Below are positions 11,832-22,186 of a DNA stretch of 64,000 nucleotides, one piece after another. The DNA lies in contig BBOA01000003.1 in NCBI GenBank assembly GCA_001485295.1, positions 62,001 through 126,000 of the forward strand, in the 5' to 3' direction. Both the position numbers and the translations under genes were made by a program. Source of the DNA: Type-B symbiont of Plautia stali (GTDB lineage: Bacteria > Pseudomonadota > Gammaproteobacteria > Enterobacterales > Enterobacteriaceae). The notes under the pieces are model-generated. The model did no database searches. It saw nothing but the letters and a program-made list of their open reading frames with translations, and had not been told where the DNA came from. Every line of letters begins with the position of its first letter. Within the stretch, counting starts at the first letter, position 1.

Positions 11832-12446
11832 GTGATAGGTCGTTTACGGGGCAACATTCTGGAAAAGCAGCCGCCGCGGGTGCTGATCGAAGCGCACGGC
11901 GTGGGTTATGAAGTGCATATGCCGATGACCTGTTTTTATGAGCTGCCTGAACTTAATCACGAAGCGGTGATCTTTACCCACTTTGTGGTGCGCGAAGACG
12001 CGCAGCTGCTGTTCGGTTTCAATAACAAGCAAGAGCGCGCGCTGTTTTGCGAGCTGATCAAAACCAACGGCGTCGGCCCTAAGCTGGCGCTGGCGCTCCT
12101 CTCCAGCATGTCGGCGCCGCAATTCGTGACGGCAGTGGAGAAAGAGGAGATCGCCGCACTGGTCAAACTGCCAGGCGTCGGCAGGAAAACTGCCGAGCGT
12201 CTGGTGGTAGAGATGAAAGATCGTTTTAAAGGGCTGCATGGCGACCTCTTCTCCGGCGAATCCGCCTTTAAGCTTACCGTGCCACATGCCAAGCCGGAAA
12301 GTAATGACGCCGAGGCGGAAGCGGTTGCGGCGCTGGTGTCGCTGGGTTATAAACCGCAGGAAGCCAGCCGCATGATCAGCAAGGTTGGCAAGCCTAATGC
12401 AGACTGCGAAACCCTGATCCGCGAAGCGCTGCGCACCGCTATTTGA
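11832..12446 (+). CDS. ruvA: Holliday junction DNA helicase subunit RuvA
   Basis: Tetramer that binds the four-way junction and loads RuvB rings. 204 residues (E. coli 203). [20 protein letters not shown] is the N-terminal OB-fold. Helix-hairpin-helix motifs are seen as [16 protein letters not shown] and [19 protein letters not shown]. The C-terminal RuvB-binding domain ends in [20 protein letters not shown]. The start is GTG at 11832. It lies just downstream of the LexA box and eight bases before ruvB, so the two form an SOS operon. Confidence 0.97.
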   Translation: MIGRLRGNILEKQPPRVLIEAHGVGYEVHMPMTCFYELPELNHEAVIFTHFVVREDAQLLFGFNNKQERALFCELIKTNGVGPKLALALLSSMSAPQFVTAVEKEEIAALVKLPGVGRKTAERLVVEMKDRFKGLHGDLFSGESAFKLTVPHAKPESNDAEAEAVAALVSLGYKPQEASRMISKVGKPNADCETLIREALRTAI

Positions 12447-12454
12447 GGTAAGTC

Positions 12455-13453
12455 ATGATTGAAGCCGACCGTCTGGTCTCTACAACCAGCTATAACAAAG
12501 AAGAGAATCTTGACAGTGCTATTCGCCCTAAGCTGCTGGCGGAATATGTCGGTCAGCCGCAGGTGCGCGAGCAGATGGAAATTTTCATCAAGGCGGCGAA
12601 ACTGCGCGGCGATGCGCTGGACCACCTGCTGATTTTCGGTCCGCCGGGGCTGGGAAAAACCACTCTTGCCAATATTGTCGCCAATGAAATGGACGTTAAT
12701 CTGCGCACCACCTCCGGCCCGGTGCTGGAGAAGGCGGGCGATCTGGCGGCGATGCTGACCAATCTCGAACCGCACGACGTGCTGTTTATCGATGAGATCC
12801 ATCGTCTCTCGCCTGTGGTGGAAGAGGTGCTCTATCCGGCGATGGAAGATTACCAGCTGGATATTATGATTGGCGAAGGACCGGCCGCGCGCTCCATCAA
12901 GCTCGACCTGCCGCCGTTTACCCTGATTGGCGCCACCATGCGCGCCGGTTCGCTGACCTCGCCGCTGCGCGACCGCTTCGGCATCGTGCAGCGTCTGGAG
13001 TTCTATAACGTGCCGGATCTGCAGCATATCGTCAGCCGCAGCGCTGTCTGTCTAGGCTTGCCGCTCAGCGACGAAGGCGCGCTGGAAGTGGCGCAGCGCT
13101 CGCGCGGCACGCCGCGTATCGCCAACCGCCTGCTGCGGCGCGTGCGTGACTTCGCTGAGGTGCGCGCTAACGGCGAGATGAGCGGCAACGTCGCCGCCAG
13201 CGCGCTCGATATGCTTAACATCGACAGCGAAGGCTTTGACTATATGGATCGTAAGCTGCTGCTGGCGATTATCGACAAGTTTACCGGTGGGCCAGTGGGG
13301 CTGGATAACTTGGCCTCCGCCATTGGCGAAGAGCGGGAAACTATTGAAGATGTGATTGAGCCATTCCTGATCCAGCAGGGCTTTATTCAGCGCACGCTGC
13401 GGGGCCGTATGGCCACGCAGCGTGCTTACCGCCACTTCGGCATGGCGCGATGA
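12455..13453 (+). CDS. ruvB: Holliday junction ATP-dependent helicase RuvB
   Basis: Hexameric AAA+ motor for branch migration. 332 residues (E. coli 336). Walker [12 protein letters not shown] near residue 62, Walker [13 protein letters not shown] near 108, sensor 1 [20 protein letters not shown] with the arginine finger, and a C-terminal winged helix ending [15 protein letters not shown]. The last residues are a few shorter than in E. coli, which should not matter. It shares an operon with ruvA and converges on znuB. Confidence 0.97.
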   Translation: MIEADRLVSTTSYNKEENLDSAIRPKLLAEYVGQPQVREQMEIFIKAAKLRGDALDHLLIFGPPGLGKTTLANIVANEMDVNLRTTSGPVLEKAGDLAAMLTNLEPHDVLFIDEIHRLSPVVEEVLYPAMEDYQLDIMIGEGPAARSIKLDLPPFTLIGATMRAGSLTSPLRDRFGIVQRLEFYNVPDLQHIVSRSAVCLGLPLSDEGALEVAQRSRGTPRIANRLLRRVRDFAEVRANGEMSGNVAASALDMLNIDSEGFDYMDRKLLLAIIDKFTGGPVGLDNLASAIGEERETIEDVIEPFLIQQGFIQRTLRGRMATQRAYRHFGMAR

Positions 13454-13469
13454 GTAGTCAGACGGCAGG

Positions 13470-14243
13470 CTACCGCGCCATGCTGAGGATAAATAGCAGC
13501 ACGGCGCACAGCACTACCGACGGCCCGGCGGGCGTATCGTAGAAGGCGGAGAAGGTGAGGCCGCCTGAGACGGCAAGAATGCCGACTACCACCGCCAGAG
13601 TCGCCATCTGCTCTGGCGAACGCGAAAAGCGGCGCGCGGTGGCAGCGGGAACGATCAGCAGTGAGGTAATAATCAGCGCGCCGACGAATTTCATCGCCGC
13701 GCCGATGGTCAGCGCGGTCACCAGCATCAGGATCAGTCGTGTGCGCTGAATATTGACGCCGTCTACCTGCGCTAGCTCTGGGCTGATGGTCATCGACAGC
13801 AGCGATCGCCACTGCCACGCCATCACCCCCAGCACCACAGTCACGCCTGCGCCCATTACCCAGAGATCCTCTGGCGTTACCGCTAGCAGATCGCCGAATA
13901 GATAAGCCATCAGGTCGACGCGCACGTTCGACATCAGGCTCACTACCATCAGACTGAGCGACAGCGCGCTGTGCGCCATAATGCCGAGCAGGGTGTCGAT
14001 CGCTAGATGCGGTCGACGCTCAAGAAACACCAGTCCTAGCGCCAGGCAGACGGTCACTAGGATTACCGCGTAGTAAGGATTCACGTTCAGTAACAGGCCG
14101 AAGGCGACGCCCAGCAGCGAAGCATGCGCCAGAGTATCGCCAAAATAGGACATTTTGCGCCAGACCACGAACGAACCTAGTGGACCGGCCGCCAGCGCCA
14201 GCATCACACCGCCCAGCCAGCCCGGTAATAACAACTCAATCAT
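13470..14243 (-). CDS. znuB: Zinc ABC transporter permease ZnuB
   Basis: Inner-membrane channel of the high-affinity zinc importer ZnuABC. 257 residues with about eight hydrophobic segments; [20 protein letters not shown] near residue 29 and [23 protein letters not shown] near 200 are family hallmarks. It ends MAR then TAG. Four more sense codons (QPAV) and TGA follow in frame, giving 261 residues, the usual length, so the TAG is probably a new amber that trims the tail harmlessly. The start overlaps znuC by four bases. Confidence 0.96.
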   Translation of the reverse strand: MIELLLPGWLGGVMLALAAGPLGSFVVWRKMSYFGDTLAHASLLGVAFGLLLNVNPYYAVILVTVCLALGLVFLERRPHLAIDTLLGIMAHSALSLSLMVVSLMSNVRVDLMAYLFGDLLAVTPEDLWVMGAGVTVVLGVMAWQWRSLLSMTISPELAQVDGVNIQRTRLILMLVTALTIGAAMKFVGALIITSLLIVPAATARRFSRSPEQMATLAVVVGILAVSGGLTFSAFYDTPAGPSVVLCAVLLFILSMAR

Positions 14244-14995
14244 GATGAACCCTGCCCTCTGCGCAAAACGATACGTCCCTGAAGGTCGTGGCGATGATTA
14301 TGATGATGGCGATAGATCGCCAGCTGCTGAGCGTCGCGTGGACCGAATATCGCGATAAATTCGGGGTGCTGCGACACCGCTTCCGGCGTGCCGGAGCAGC
14401 AGATATGGTGATTAAGGCAGAGCACTTCGTCGGTTTTCGCCATCACCAGATGCAGATCGTGAGAGACCATCAGCACGGCGCAGTTAAACTCGTGGCGCAG
14501 CTGGTCAATGAGATCGTAAAGCGCCACTTGGCCGTTAACGTCGACGCTCTGTGTCGGTTCGTCCAGCACTAGCAGCTGCGGCTGATTGAGCAGGGCGCGC
14601 GCCAGCAACACACGCTGCGTTTCACCGCCCGATAGCTTTTGCAGCGGCGCGTTCAGCAAATGACCGGCCTGCACGCGCTTGAGTGCCGGCAGTATGTCGG
14701 CGCGGTTCGCACTGCGCGCCAGCAGCATAAAACGCTCGACGTTGACCGGCAGCGTCGGATCGATATGCAGTTTCTGTGGCACGTAGCCGATGTGCAGCCT
14801 CGCGGCGCGCTGCACCCGACCCGAAGTCGGCGCCAGCAGACCCAGCACCACGCGCACCAGCGTGGATTTGCCGGCGCCGTTAGGGCCGAGTAGCGTAAGG
14901 ATGCGTCCCGGCGTCAGCACCAGGCTAACGCCAGAGAGCACAGGACGCCGTGTAAACTGCACGGAGATATTTTCAAGCGTGACGAGTGTGGTCAT
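14240..14995 (-). CDS. znuC: Zinc ABC transporter ATP-binding protein ZnuC
   Basis: ATPase of the ZnuABC zinc importer. 251 residues. Walker [21 protein letters not shown] near residue 35, Q-loop [10 protein letters not shown], signature [16 protein letters not shown] near 120, Walker [13 protein letters not shown], and the switch His in [12 protein letters not shown]. It is transcribed divergently from znuA across a Zur operator and overlaps znuB (ATGA). The frame is intact. Confidence 0.97.
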   Translation of the reverse strand: MTTLVTLENISVQFTRRPVLSGVSLVLTPGRILTLLGPNGAGKSTLVRVVLGLLAPTSGRVQRAARLHIGYVPQKLHIDPTLPVNVERFMLLARSANRADILPALKRVQAGHLLNAPLQKLSGGETQRVLLARALLNQPQLLVLDEPTQSVDVNGQVALYDLIDQLRHEFNCAVLMVSHDLHLVMAKTDEVLCLNHHICCSGTPEAVSQHPEFIAIFGPRDAQQLAIYRHHHNHRHDLQGRIVLRRGQGSS

Positions 14996-15025
14996 GTTTG
15001 TTATTTACAGGTTGCACAGAATTTC

Positions 15026-15046
15026 GAATGTTATAATATCACATTC
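15026..15046. promoter_or_regulatory. Zur operator between znuC and znuA
   Basis: The palindrome around tgttataatatcaca matches the E. coli znuA/znuCB Zur box almost exactly. It is centred in the 80-base divergent spacer. Zinc-bound Zur would repress both transcription units here. Confidence 0.85.
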
Positions 15047-15076
15047 CATCCCCAAGTCACGATAGAATAACGTATT

Positions 15077-16009
15077 ATGTTACACATTAAAAAGAGTATA
15101 GTTTTCACCCTTTCTTCGCTGGCGCTGGCTACTTCGCTTTCGCTTCCCGTGCAGGCGAATGTCGTCGCCTCGGTGAAGCCTTTAGGGTTTATTGCGGCGG
15201 CCATCGCTGACGGCGTAACGCCGGTGGATGTTCTGCTGCCGGATGGTGCCTCCGAACATGATTACGCGCTGCGTCCATCTGACGTAAAACGTATTAAAAA
15301 AGCAGACTTAGTAGTGTGGATCGGGCCTGAGATGGAGGCCTTTATGACCAAACCCGCCGCGGAATTATTGCCCGCCGGTAAAAATTTCGAAATCGCCGTG
15401 ATGCCGGCGGTGAAGCCGCTGCTGCTGAAAGGCGATGACGAAGATCACCACGATGATGCCCATGACGACGGAGCCCATCATCATCACGGCGAATTTAATA
15501 TGCATCTGTGGTTGTCACCGCAAATATCCAGGCTAGCAGTGGTTGCAATGCACGGCAAATTATTGGAACTTATGCCTGAAAGCAAAGCTAAACTTGACGC
15601 GAATCTGCAGCGGTTCGAAAATGAACTGGCTGTGACCGACAAGCACATTAACGCGCAGCTCGCGCCGGTCAGCAACAAAGGGTATTTCGTTTTTCATGAC
15701 GCTTACACCTATTTTGAAAAACATTACGGCCTCTCGCCCAGCGGGCATTTCACCGTAAACTCTGAGATTCAGCCGGGCGCACAGCGTCTAAATCAAATAC
15801 GAACACAGTTGGTTGAGCAGAAGGCCGTTTGTGTCTTCGCTGAGCCACAATTTAGGCCAGCCGTCATCGATGCGGTTGCCCGCGGCACCAGGGTGCGTAA
15901 AGGGACGCTGGATCCGTTGGGGACGAATATCAGCCTTACTAAGGACAGCTACGTGAAGTTCCTTTCACAGCTGTCAGGCCAGTATGCGAGCTGCCTGAAT
16001 GAAGCATGA
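15077..16009 (+). CDS. znuA: Zinc ABC transporter substrate-binding protein ZnuA
   Basis: Periplasmic zinc-binding protein feeding ZnuBC. 310 residues, the E. coli length. A signal peptide ends near QANVVA (residue 28). Zinc ligands lie in [10 protein letters not shown] (near residue 60), NMHLWLSPQ and YFVFHDAY. The His/Asp-rich loop near residues 118-138 ([17 protein letters not shown]) is the typical metal-trapping insert. The C-terminal disulfide cysteines ([14 protein letters not shown]) are present. Intact. Confidence 0.97.
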   Translation: MLHIKKSIVFTLSSLALATSLSLPVQANVVASVKPLGFIAAAIADGVTPVDVLLPDGASEHDYALRPSDVKRIKKADLVVWIGPEMEAFMTKPAAELLPAGKNFEIAVMPAVKPLLLKGDDEDHHDDAHDDGAHHHHGEFNMHLWLSPQISRLAVVAMHGKLLELMPESKAKLDANLQRFENELAVTDKHINAQLAPVSNKGYFVFHDAYTYFEKHYGLSPSGHFTVNSEIQPGAQRLNQIRTQLVEQKAVCVFAEPQFRPAVIDAVARGTRVRKGTLDPLGTNISLTKDSYVKFLSQLSGQYASCLNEA

Positions 16010-16022
16010 GGAATAGGTAAAA

Positions 16023-17339
16023 GTGCAGCAGATAGCCCGCTCTGTCGCCCTCGCATTTAATAATTTGTCACGCTCCCACCGCGTTATGCTGGGGTCTTTA
16101 ACCATTGTCACTCTGGCCGTCGCTGTCTGGCGGCCTTACGTCTACTATCCCGCCAATGACGCGATACCCATCTTGAAGAGCATCGAACTCGATAAAAACC
16201 AGCTACGTACGCTGCTGCCTGAGGCCAGCGAACCGATCGATCAGACCGAAGAGCTGCCTGCGGACGATATCGACAGCGATGTGTCGAACGCGTCAGGTAC
16301 ACAAGAATATACCGTTTCTTCCGGTGATACGCTGAGCAGCGTCCTGAATCAGTACGGCATCGAGCTGGGTGATATCAATGCGCTGGTGAGCAGCGATAAA
16401 GCGCTGCGCAACCTGCAGGTCGGCCAGCAGCTAAGCTGGACCCTGATCGACGACGGCAGTCTGCAGTCGTTCACTTGGGAGATCAACCGTCGCGAAACTC
16501 GCACCTATCAGCGCTGCAATAAAGGCGCCTTCACCATGCAGTCCGAGATGCAAAAGGGCGAGTGGCGGAACAGCGTGCTGAAAGGCGAAGTGCGCGGCAG
16601 TTTCGCCGCCAGCGCGCAGCGAGCCGGCCTGACCGGCAGCGAAGCGAGCGCGGTGATTAAAGCGCTGCAGTGGCAGATAGATTTCCGCAAGCTGTGCGCC
16701 GGCGACGAACTTAGCGTGCTGATGTCGCGCGAGATGCTCGACGGCAAAAGCGCGCAGAGCCAGCTGCTCGGCGTGCGCCTGTGCTCTGGCGGTAAAGACT
16801 ACTATGCTTTCCGCGCCGAAGACGGCAAGTTCTACGATCGCAACGGCTCGAGCTTGGCACGCGGCTTTATGCGCTTTCCGACTGTGAAGCAGCATCGCGT
16901 CTCCTCTAACTTCAACCTGCGTCGTCTTAATCCGGTGACCGGCCGTATCGCGCCGCATAAAGGCGTCGACTTCGCGCTGCCGGTCGGCACGCCGGTGCTG
17001 GCGGTTGGCGACGGCGAAGTGGTGGTGGCGAAAAATGGAGGCGTGGCAGGCAACTACGTGGCGATCCGCCATGGCCGTCAGTATATGACGCGCTATATGC
17101 ACCTGAAGAAAGTGCTGGTGAAGCCAGGCGAGAAGGTGAAGCGCGGCGATCGCATTGCTCTCTCGGGTAACACCGGGCGCTCCACCGGGCCGCATCTGCA
17201 CTTTGAAATCTGGATCAATAACCAGGCGGTGAATCCGCTGACGGCGAAGTTGCCGCGCATGGAAGGCCTGATCGGCAAAGAGCGCATCAATTATCTGGCG
17301 GAGGTGAAAACCAATCTGCTGCAGCTTAGCTTCAAATAA
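16023..17339 (+). CDS. mepM: Murein DD-endopeptidase MepM
   Basis: Cleaves D-Ala-meso-DAP cross-links to allow insertion of new peptidoglycan. 438 residues with GTG start; MQQIARSVALAFNNL matches the family start. A membrane anchor or signal lies at residues 18-38, a LysM domain near 98-145 (YTVSSGDTLSSVLNQYGI), an OapA/Csd3-type middle domain, then the M23 domain with zinc ligands in HKGVDFALPVGTP and HLHFEIW. It is 14 bases after znuA in the same direction, as in E. coli. Confidence 0.96.
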   Translation: MQQIARSVALAFNNLSRSHRVMLGSLTIVTLAVAVWRPYVYYPANDAIPILKSIELDKNQLRTLLPEASEPIDQTEELPADDIDSDVSNASGTQEYTVSSGDTLSSVLNQYGIELGDINALVSSDKALRNLQVGQQLSWTLIDDGSLQSFTWEINRRETRTYQRCNKGAFTMQSEMQKGEWRNSVLKGEVRGSFAASAQRAGLTGSEASAVIKALQWQIDFRKLCAGDELSVLMSREMLDGKSAQSQLLGVRLCSGGKDYYAFRAEDGKFYDRNGSSLARGFMRFPTVKQHRVSSNFNLRRLNPVTGRIAPHKGVDFALPVGTPVLAVGDGEVVVAKNGGVAGNYVAIRHGRQYMTRYMHLKKVLVKPGEKVKRGDRIALSGNTGRSTGPHLHFEIWINNQAVNPLTAKLPRMEGLIGKERINYLAEVKTNLLQLSFK

Positions 17340-17363
17340 AGCTTGCTTTTAGTGTCATGCCTG

Positions 17364-17390
17364 AAAACCGACGCCCCGTGCGTCGGTTTT
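17364..17390 (+). terminator. Terminator after mepM
   Basis: Ten-base stem aaaaccgacg / cgtcggtttt with a seven-base loop. The right arm supplies the T run. Confidence 0.85.
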
Positions 17391-17464
17391 CTCCTGTTTG
17401 CGTCGTAGATTGAAAATTTACCTGTCGCCACTATCATTATAACGTCATTGATTGAGGCGAGTGC

Positions 17465-18439
17465 ATGGATAACCCGAGAAAAAAGCATATTGAATTCATT
17501 CCCGTTTTTAAACCATCTTTCCTGAACCCCCAATACTGGGGCAGCTGGCTGGCGATTGGCGCGCTGGCGGGCATGGCGCTACTACCGGCTAAGGTGCGAG
17601 ATCCGCTGCTCGGCGGCCTAGGAAAGCAGGCGGGAAGACTGGCTAAGGGTGCACGTCGGCGCGCGCTGATCAATCTTTACTACTGTTTACCGGAGCTGAG
17701 CGAGGCCGAGCGCAGCGATATCGTCGACCAGATGTTCGCCACCGCGCCGCAGGCGATAGCGATGATGGCGGAGCTGGGGATGCGCGACCAGGCGCGCGTG
17801 CGCGTGCGCGTGGAGTGGCACGGCCGCGATATTATCGACCATCTGCAGGCGGAAAAGCAGAATGTGATTTTCCTCGTGCCCCACGGCTGGGCAGTGGATA
17901 TTCCCGCGATGCTGCTCGCCTCGGAAGGGCAGATGATGGCAGCGATGTTCCATAACCAGAGCGATCCGCTGCTGGACTACGTCTGGAACCGTGTGCGGCG
18001 TCGTTTCGGCGGCCGTATGCACGCCCGCAACGACGGCATCAAGCCGTTTATTAGCTCGGTACGCCAGGGCTACTGGGGCTACTATCTGCCTGACCAGGAT
18101 CACGGCGCTGAGCACAGCGAGTTTGTCGATTTCTTCGCTACCTACAAAGCGACGCTACCTGCCGTTGGCCGCCTGATGAAGGTATGCCGCGCGTGCGTGG
18201 TGCCGCTATTCCCGGTCTACAACAGCAAGACGCACAAGCTAGAAATCTACGTGCGTCCGCCGATGGACGATCTGCTGGAGGCGGACGATCGCACGCTGGC
18301 GCGCCGCATGAATGAAGAGGTGGAAGTCTTCGTGCGTCCCCATCTCGAACAGTACACTTGGATCCTGAAGCTGCTGAAGACGCGCAAAGAGGGGGATATC
18401 GAGCCTTATAAGCGTAAAGAGCTTTATCCATGTAAATAA
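17465..18439 (+). CDS. lpxM: Lipid A myristoyltransferase LpxM
   Basis: Adds the last acyl chain to Kdo2-lipid A at the inner membrane, giving hexa-acylated lipid A. 324 residues (E. coli 323). One N-terminal hydrophobic segment ([16 protein letters not shown]) and the catalytic HX4D motif HGWAVD near residue 140. [12 protein letters not shown] and [17 protein letters not shown] are conserved. It lies downstream of mepM after a terminator, so it is probably transcribed on its own. Confidence 0.96.
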   Translation: MDNPRKKHIEFIPVFKPSFLNPQYWGSWLAIGALAGMALLPAKVRDPLLGGLGKQAGRLAKGARRRALINLYYCLPELSEAERSDIVDQMFATAPQAIAMMAELGMRDQARVRVRVEWHGRDIIDHLQAEKQNVIFLVPHGWAVDIPAMLLASEGQMMAAMFHNQSDPLLDYVWNRVRRRFGGRMHARNDGIKPFISSVRQGYWGYYLPDQDHGAEHSEFVDFFATYKATLPAVGRLMKVCRACVVPLFPVYNSKTHKLEIYVRPPMDDLLEADDRTLARRMNEEVEVFVRPHLEQYTWILKLLKTRKEGDIEPYKRKELYPCK

Positions 18440-18443
18440 TAGC

Positions 18444-18473
18444 AGAAGGGCCTCAATTGCGGCTCTTCTTTTA
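18444..18473 (+). terminator. Terminator after lpxM
   Basis: Stem agaagggcc / ggctcttct with one weak pair, then a tttt-rich tail. Confidence 0.6.
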
Positions 18474-18535
18474 CTGACAACGTACCGTCCTCGTGTATCA
18501 ACTTTTGCAGCAGCCTATGAATACGATTTTAACGC

Positions 18536-19333
18536 CTATGATAGCACTGTCGCCTGCGCGCGCCGCTTATGTTCGCGCAGGAACAGCGCCACCAGCACAA
18601 ACCAGAGCGCGCCGCTGGCGAAGTTGATCAGGCTAAAATAGGGCTTGCTACCGTTGAAGTAGCCGCTTTTCGCCAGCTCAATGCCAGTCGCCAGCGTCAA
18701 AATGCTGATCATCCCCAACATCGCCGCGTCGCTGGCGTAGAGCGTCAGCCGATAGAGTCCAGCGTTGACCATGCCCGCGCCGAAGGCGTACAGGTTTAGT
18801 CCGGCGGTTAAGAATAGGTAGCTGTGGCGGTCTATCAGGTTTGCCAGCCGCGCGATGTCCAGACTCGACAAAATCGGCCAAGCGGCGAACTTCACCGGCT
18901 GCTCGATAGGCACACGGTTCGCCAGCTTGCCGAGCGTAATATTCTCGGCGATCACCGCCAGAAACACCGGCAGCTGCAGCAGCGCATGTGCATACGTGTG
19001 ACAGTGCTCCTCATGCATCAGGATCACCGGCGAGAGCGCTACCTAGGTCAGAATGGGAATAAACCACCAGCTCAATGGCGAACGAGCTTAACATCACCAT
19101 GCGAGCACGCGCCAGCTGCGGCAGCGCTACCGAGTGGCTACGGTCTCCGGCGGTTTCCGGCATCACGCGCCATAAAATCAGGAAGGCGATAGCGCTCAGC
19201 AGCGCGAACAGCCAGAACATGCTGCGCCAACTCGCCACCGTCAGCTAGGCGGCGCCATGACGCGCACCGCCAGCGCCAGCGGAAACAGCAGCAGACCTGC
19301 TGTCAGCTTGCTGACGGGTTGATAGTGGGGCAT
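18536..19333 (-). pseudogene. mdfA: mdfA-like multidrug MFS transporter, internally deleted
   Basis: Matches MdfA-type drug/proton antiporters. The N-terminal remnant MPHYQPVSKLTAGLLLFPLA joins, after a deletion of roughly 130 codons at about 19240 marked by an in-frame TAG, to TVASWRSMFWLFALLSAIAFL. Then AGLNLYAFGAGMVNAGLYRLT and the C-terminal helices follow after further shifts. Full-length MdfA has 12 membrane helices and about 410 residues; too little is left here to transport. Confidence 0.8.
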
Positions 19334-19347
19334 CCAGATTCCTTTTT

Positions 19348-19383
19348 TAAAAAATAAAACGCGACCGCTTGGCAGTCGCGTTG
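19348..19383 (-). terminator. Terminator after pykA
   Basis: On the minus strand, stem aacgcgac / gtcgcgtt with an eight-base loop, followed by a T-rich stretch. Confidence 0.75.
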
Positions 19384-19415
19384 TTTACAGCATTGTGCAT
19401 CAGTGAGGCGCGACG

Positions 19416-20858
19416 TTAGTCTACGCGCAGCACCCGGCTGGTGTTGGTGGTGCCAGTGGCGCCCATCACGTCGCCCTGAGTCACGATCACCAGATCGCCG
19501 GCGACGAGCAAGCCTTTGTCGCGCAGCAGATTGATCGCATCGTGCGCGGCGACCACGCCGTCGTTGTCACTGTTGAAGAAGACCGGCGTTACGCCGCGAT
19601 AAAGTGCGGTGAGGTTCAGGGTGCGCTCATGACGCGACATGGCAAAAATTGGCAGGCCTGAAGTAATGCGCGAGGTCATCAGCGGCGTGCGGCCGGACTC
19701 GGTCATGGTAATGATAGCGGTCACGCCCTGCAGGTGGTTCGCCGTATACATAGCCGACATCGCGATCGCCTCTTCCACATTATCGAAGGTCACTTCTAGA
19801 CGATGCTTAGAGACGTTGACGCTGGGTATCTTCTCCGCGCCGAGGCAGACTTTGGCCATCGCGGAAACAGTCTCGGTTGGATACTGACCGGCGGCGGTTT
19901 CCGCCGACAGCATCACGGCGTCGGTGCCGTCCAATACGGCGTTGGCGACGTCCATCACTTCGGCGCGCGTCGGCATCGGATTGGTGATCATCGATTCCAT
20001 CATCTGCGTGGCAGTGATAATGGTGCGGTTCAGCTGACGTGCGCGGCGAATAAGCGCCTTCTGAATACCCACCAGTTCGGGATCGCCGATCTCGACGCCC
20101 AGATCGCCGCGCGCCACCATCACCACGTCGGAGGCGAGAATAATATCGTCCATCGCTTCTTGGGTTGCGACTGCTTCGGCGCGTTCGACTTTCGCCACCA
20201 GCTGCGCGTCGCAGCCTGCTTCGTGTGCCAGACGACGCGCATAGTGCATATCTTCGCCGCTGCGCGGGAAGGAGACCGCCAGATAATCGACGCTGATCTT
20301 TGCCGCAGTGATAATGTCCGCTTTGTCTTTCTCCGTCAGAGCCTCGGCCGACAGGCCGCCGCCGAGTTTGTTGATGCCTTTGTTATTGGAAAGCAGGCCG
20401 CCGACGATGACTTCGGTGAACACCTTCATACCCTGAACTTCCAGCACTTTCAACTGCACGCGTCCGTCGTCGAGCAGCAGAATATCGCACGGCACCACAT
20501 CTTCCGGCAGGCCTTTGTAGTCGATGCCGACTTTCTCTTTATTGCCTTCGCCCTTGCTCAGGCTAGCGTCGAGCAGGAAGCGGTCCCCCACGTTGAGTAA
20601 CACTTTGCCCTCTTTGAAGGTCGACACGCGAATTTTCGGGCCTTGCAGATCGCCCAGGATCGCGACATGGCGGCCCAGCTTCGCGGCGATTTCGCGCACT
20701 TTGTTCGCACGTAGCTGATGATCTTCCGGGGTGCCGTGTGAGAAGTTGAGTCGCACAACGTTGGCGCCAGCGGCGATAATTTTTTCCAGATTATTATCGC
20801 GGTCGGTAGCCGGGCCGAGGGTTGTAACGATTTTGGTTCTTCTGAGACGTCTTGACAT
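19416..20858 (-). CDS. pykA: Pyruvate kinase II
   Basis: Converts phosphoenolpyruvate and ADP to pyruvate and ATP. 480 residues from ATG 20858, exactly the length I recall for E. coli PykA. I prefer this start to the upstream in-frame TTG at 20876 because GGAG stands seven bases before it and [19 protein letters not shown] is the family start. Catalytic blocks [38 protein letters not shown] and [10 protein letters not shown] are intact. hexR, divergent from zwf, lies upstream but is dead. Confidence 0.97.
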   Translation of the reverse strand: MSRRLRRTKIVTTLGPATDRDNNLEKIIAAGANVVRLNFSHGTPEDHQLRANKVREIAAKLGRHVAILGDLQGPKIRVSTFKEGKVLLNVGDRFLLDASLSKGEGNKEKVGIDYKGLPEDVVPCDILLLDDGRVQLKVLEVQGMKVFTEVIVGGLLSNNKGINKLGGGLSAEALTEKDKADIITAAKISVDYLAVSFPRSGEDMHYARRLAHEAGCDAQLVAKVERAEAVATQEAMDDIILASDVVMVARGDLGVEIGDPELVGIQKALIRRARQLNRTIITATQMMESMITNPMPTRAEVMDVANAVLDGTDAVMLSAETAAGQYPTETVSAMAKVCLGAEKIPSVNVSKHRLEVTFDNVEEAIAMSAMYTANHLQGVTAIITMTESGRTPLMTSRITSGLPIFAMSRHERTLNLTALYRGVTPVFFNSDNDGVVAAHDAINLLRDKGLLVAGDLVIVTQGDVMGATGTTNTSRVLRVD

Positions 20859-20973
20859 GAAGGACTCCGTTGACAAATTTGCGTATCTTGCGTATCCCTT
20901 AAAATAGAAAGGGCATGAACATCATTCTAACTGAAGGGCAGCCTGTGATACGACACACATTGTGAATGTGATG

Positions 20974-21811
20974 TTAATTTTTTTGCGCTGCCGCGTTTTC
21001 CGTCGCGACAGCCTTATCGAGACATGAATCTTTTAAGGCCTCTTTTACCCGCTTTAAATTTTCTCGAACGCGCTGCCGCGTTCGAGAATAAAGCCAGTGG
21101 CGAGCAAGTCGATCGCGGTGAGTGGCGGGAAACCATAGGCAAATAGACATGGGTATCTTCCGGGACATCAAGCGTTAGCGCCAGTGTGGCGACCTCTGCC
21201 AGCGGCGAAGCGGGAGCGTGACGGCTATTAGGGTGGAACCGTTTACACCGACTAGGCGAGCCAGTTCTACCATATTTTTCGTGCGCCCAGTATGTGAAAT
21301 CAGAACAAAGACGTCGTCAGGCCGACTATTTATACAACTCATGCGCTGGATCACAATATCCTCTGACAAGACCACTGGCAGATTAAAACGTAGAAATTTA
21401 TTGGAGGCGCCTAGGCTAAAAAAGGTCACTCTATGCGCCTGCGACAGTGCCGTCATCGCTTTGCGAATGGTGGTGAGATTGAGCTGGTCGCGCACCCGCT
21501 GCAGGCCTGCTAGCGCCGAAAAAAATTTTATGGCTGTAGCGCTCGGCGTCGTCATTCTCACCGACGTCCCGGCCCACCCAGCTGGGCGCCTTCGCCAGAC
21601 TCTGCGCTAGCTGCAGCTTGAAGGCGGGAAAACCGTGCGCGCCCAGCCGATGGTAGAAACGATTAACGGTGGGTTAGCTGACTTCCGCGACGCGCGCCAG
21701 CCGGCCGATACTGGCGTGGATCGCCTTCTGCGGTGCGGCAAGGATCTGCTCGGCGACTTTACGTTCGGATTTGCTGAGCGCCGCAAGCTGCGCCTCGATT
21801 TTTTCCAGCAT
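20974..21811 (-). pseudogene. hexR: hexR remnant (RpiR-family repressor)
   Basis: HexR represses zwf, edd-eda and other central carbon genes and is released by 2-keto-3-deoxy-6-phosphogluconate. The remnant starts MLEKIEAQLAALSKSERKVA. A TAA near 21666 falls inside the HTH (EVS*PTVNRF, where the family has Glu). The reading frame is lost near 21525. The sugar-binding domain survives in pieces: FRFNLPVVLSEDIVIQRMSC, VFVLISHTGRTKNMVELA, and ENLKRVKEALKDSCLDK at the end. Dead by several lesions. Confidence 0.9.
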
Positions 21812-22186
21812 GTTTATAGTTGGATGACGGTTATCGCTTTTATCAATGCGAGCGATGGCTAGCTGAGTGAGGACAAAAGCGTGAATATACCTCGTTCGCC
21901 ATGACCGCGCGCAAGCTAGGATAAATCTACAGTAAGAATTTTTGTCATAATTTGAACCGGATTAGGTTTTGCCGGACATCGTTCGCAACACAAAACAGGG
22001 TAAAAGCGCACGCAGCATCACATAGGCCTGCCTGACTCCGTACAGAGTTAACGCTGTAGACTCGCATCGAGTCGGTTTACCTGACCCCCTGACATAAGTA
22101 CATTGTGCTGAAAGAAAATTACAATACGGACTTGGTGGACGAGGATGCAAACGCCAACAGGATTATCCTGCAATGAGGAGAGGAAA
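21812..22186. other. Divergent hexR-zwf spacer
   Basis: About 375 bases with promoters for zwf and the dead hexR. Apart from a degraded HexR-like site (22109-22123) I see no gene or clear palindrome. Confidence 0.5.
22109..22123. promoter_or_regulatory. Degraded HexR-like operator before zwf
   Basis: tgaaagaaaattaca matches 12 of 15 positions of the HexR consensus as I recall it (TGTAATTWAATTACA-like). The right half is perfect and the left half is altered. It lies about 65 bases before the zwf start. The assignment is tentative. Confidence 0.4.
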
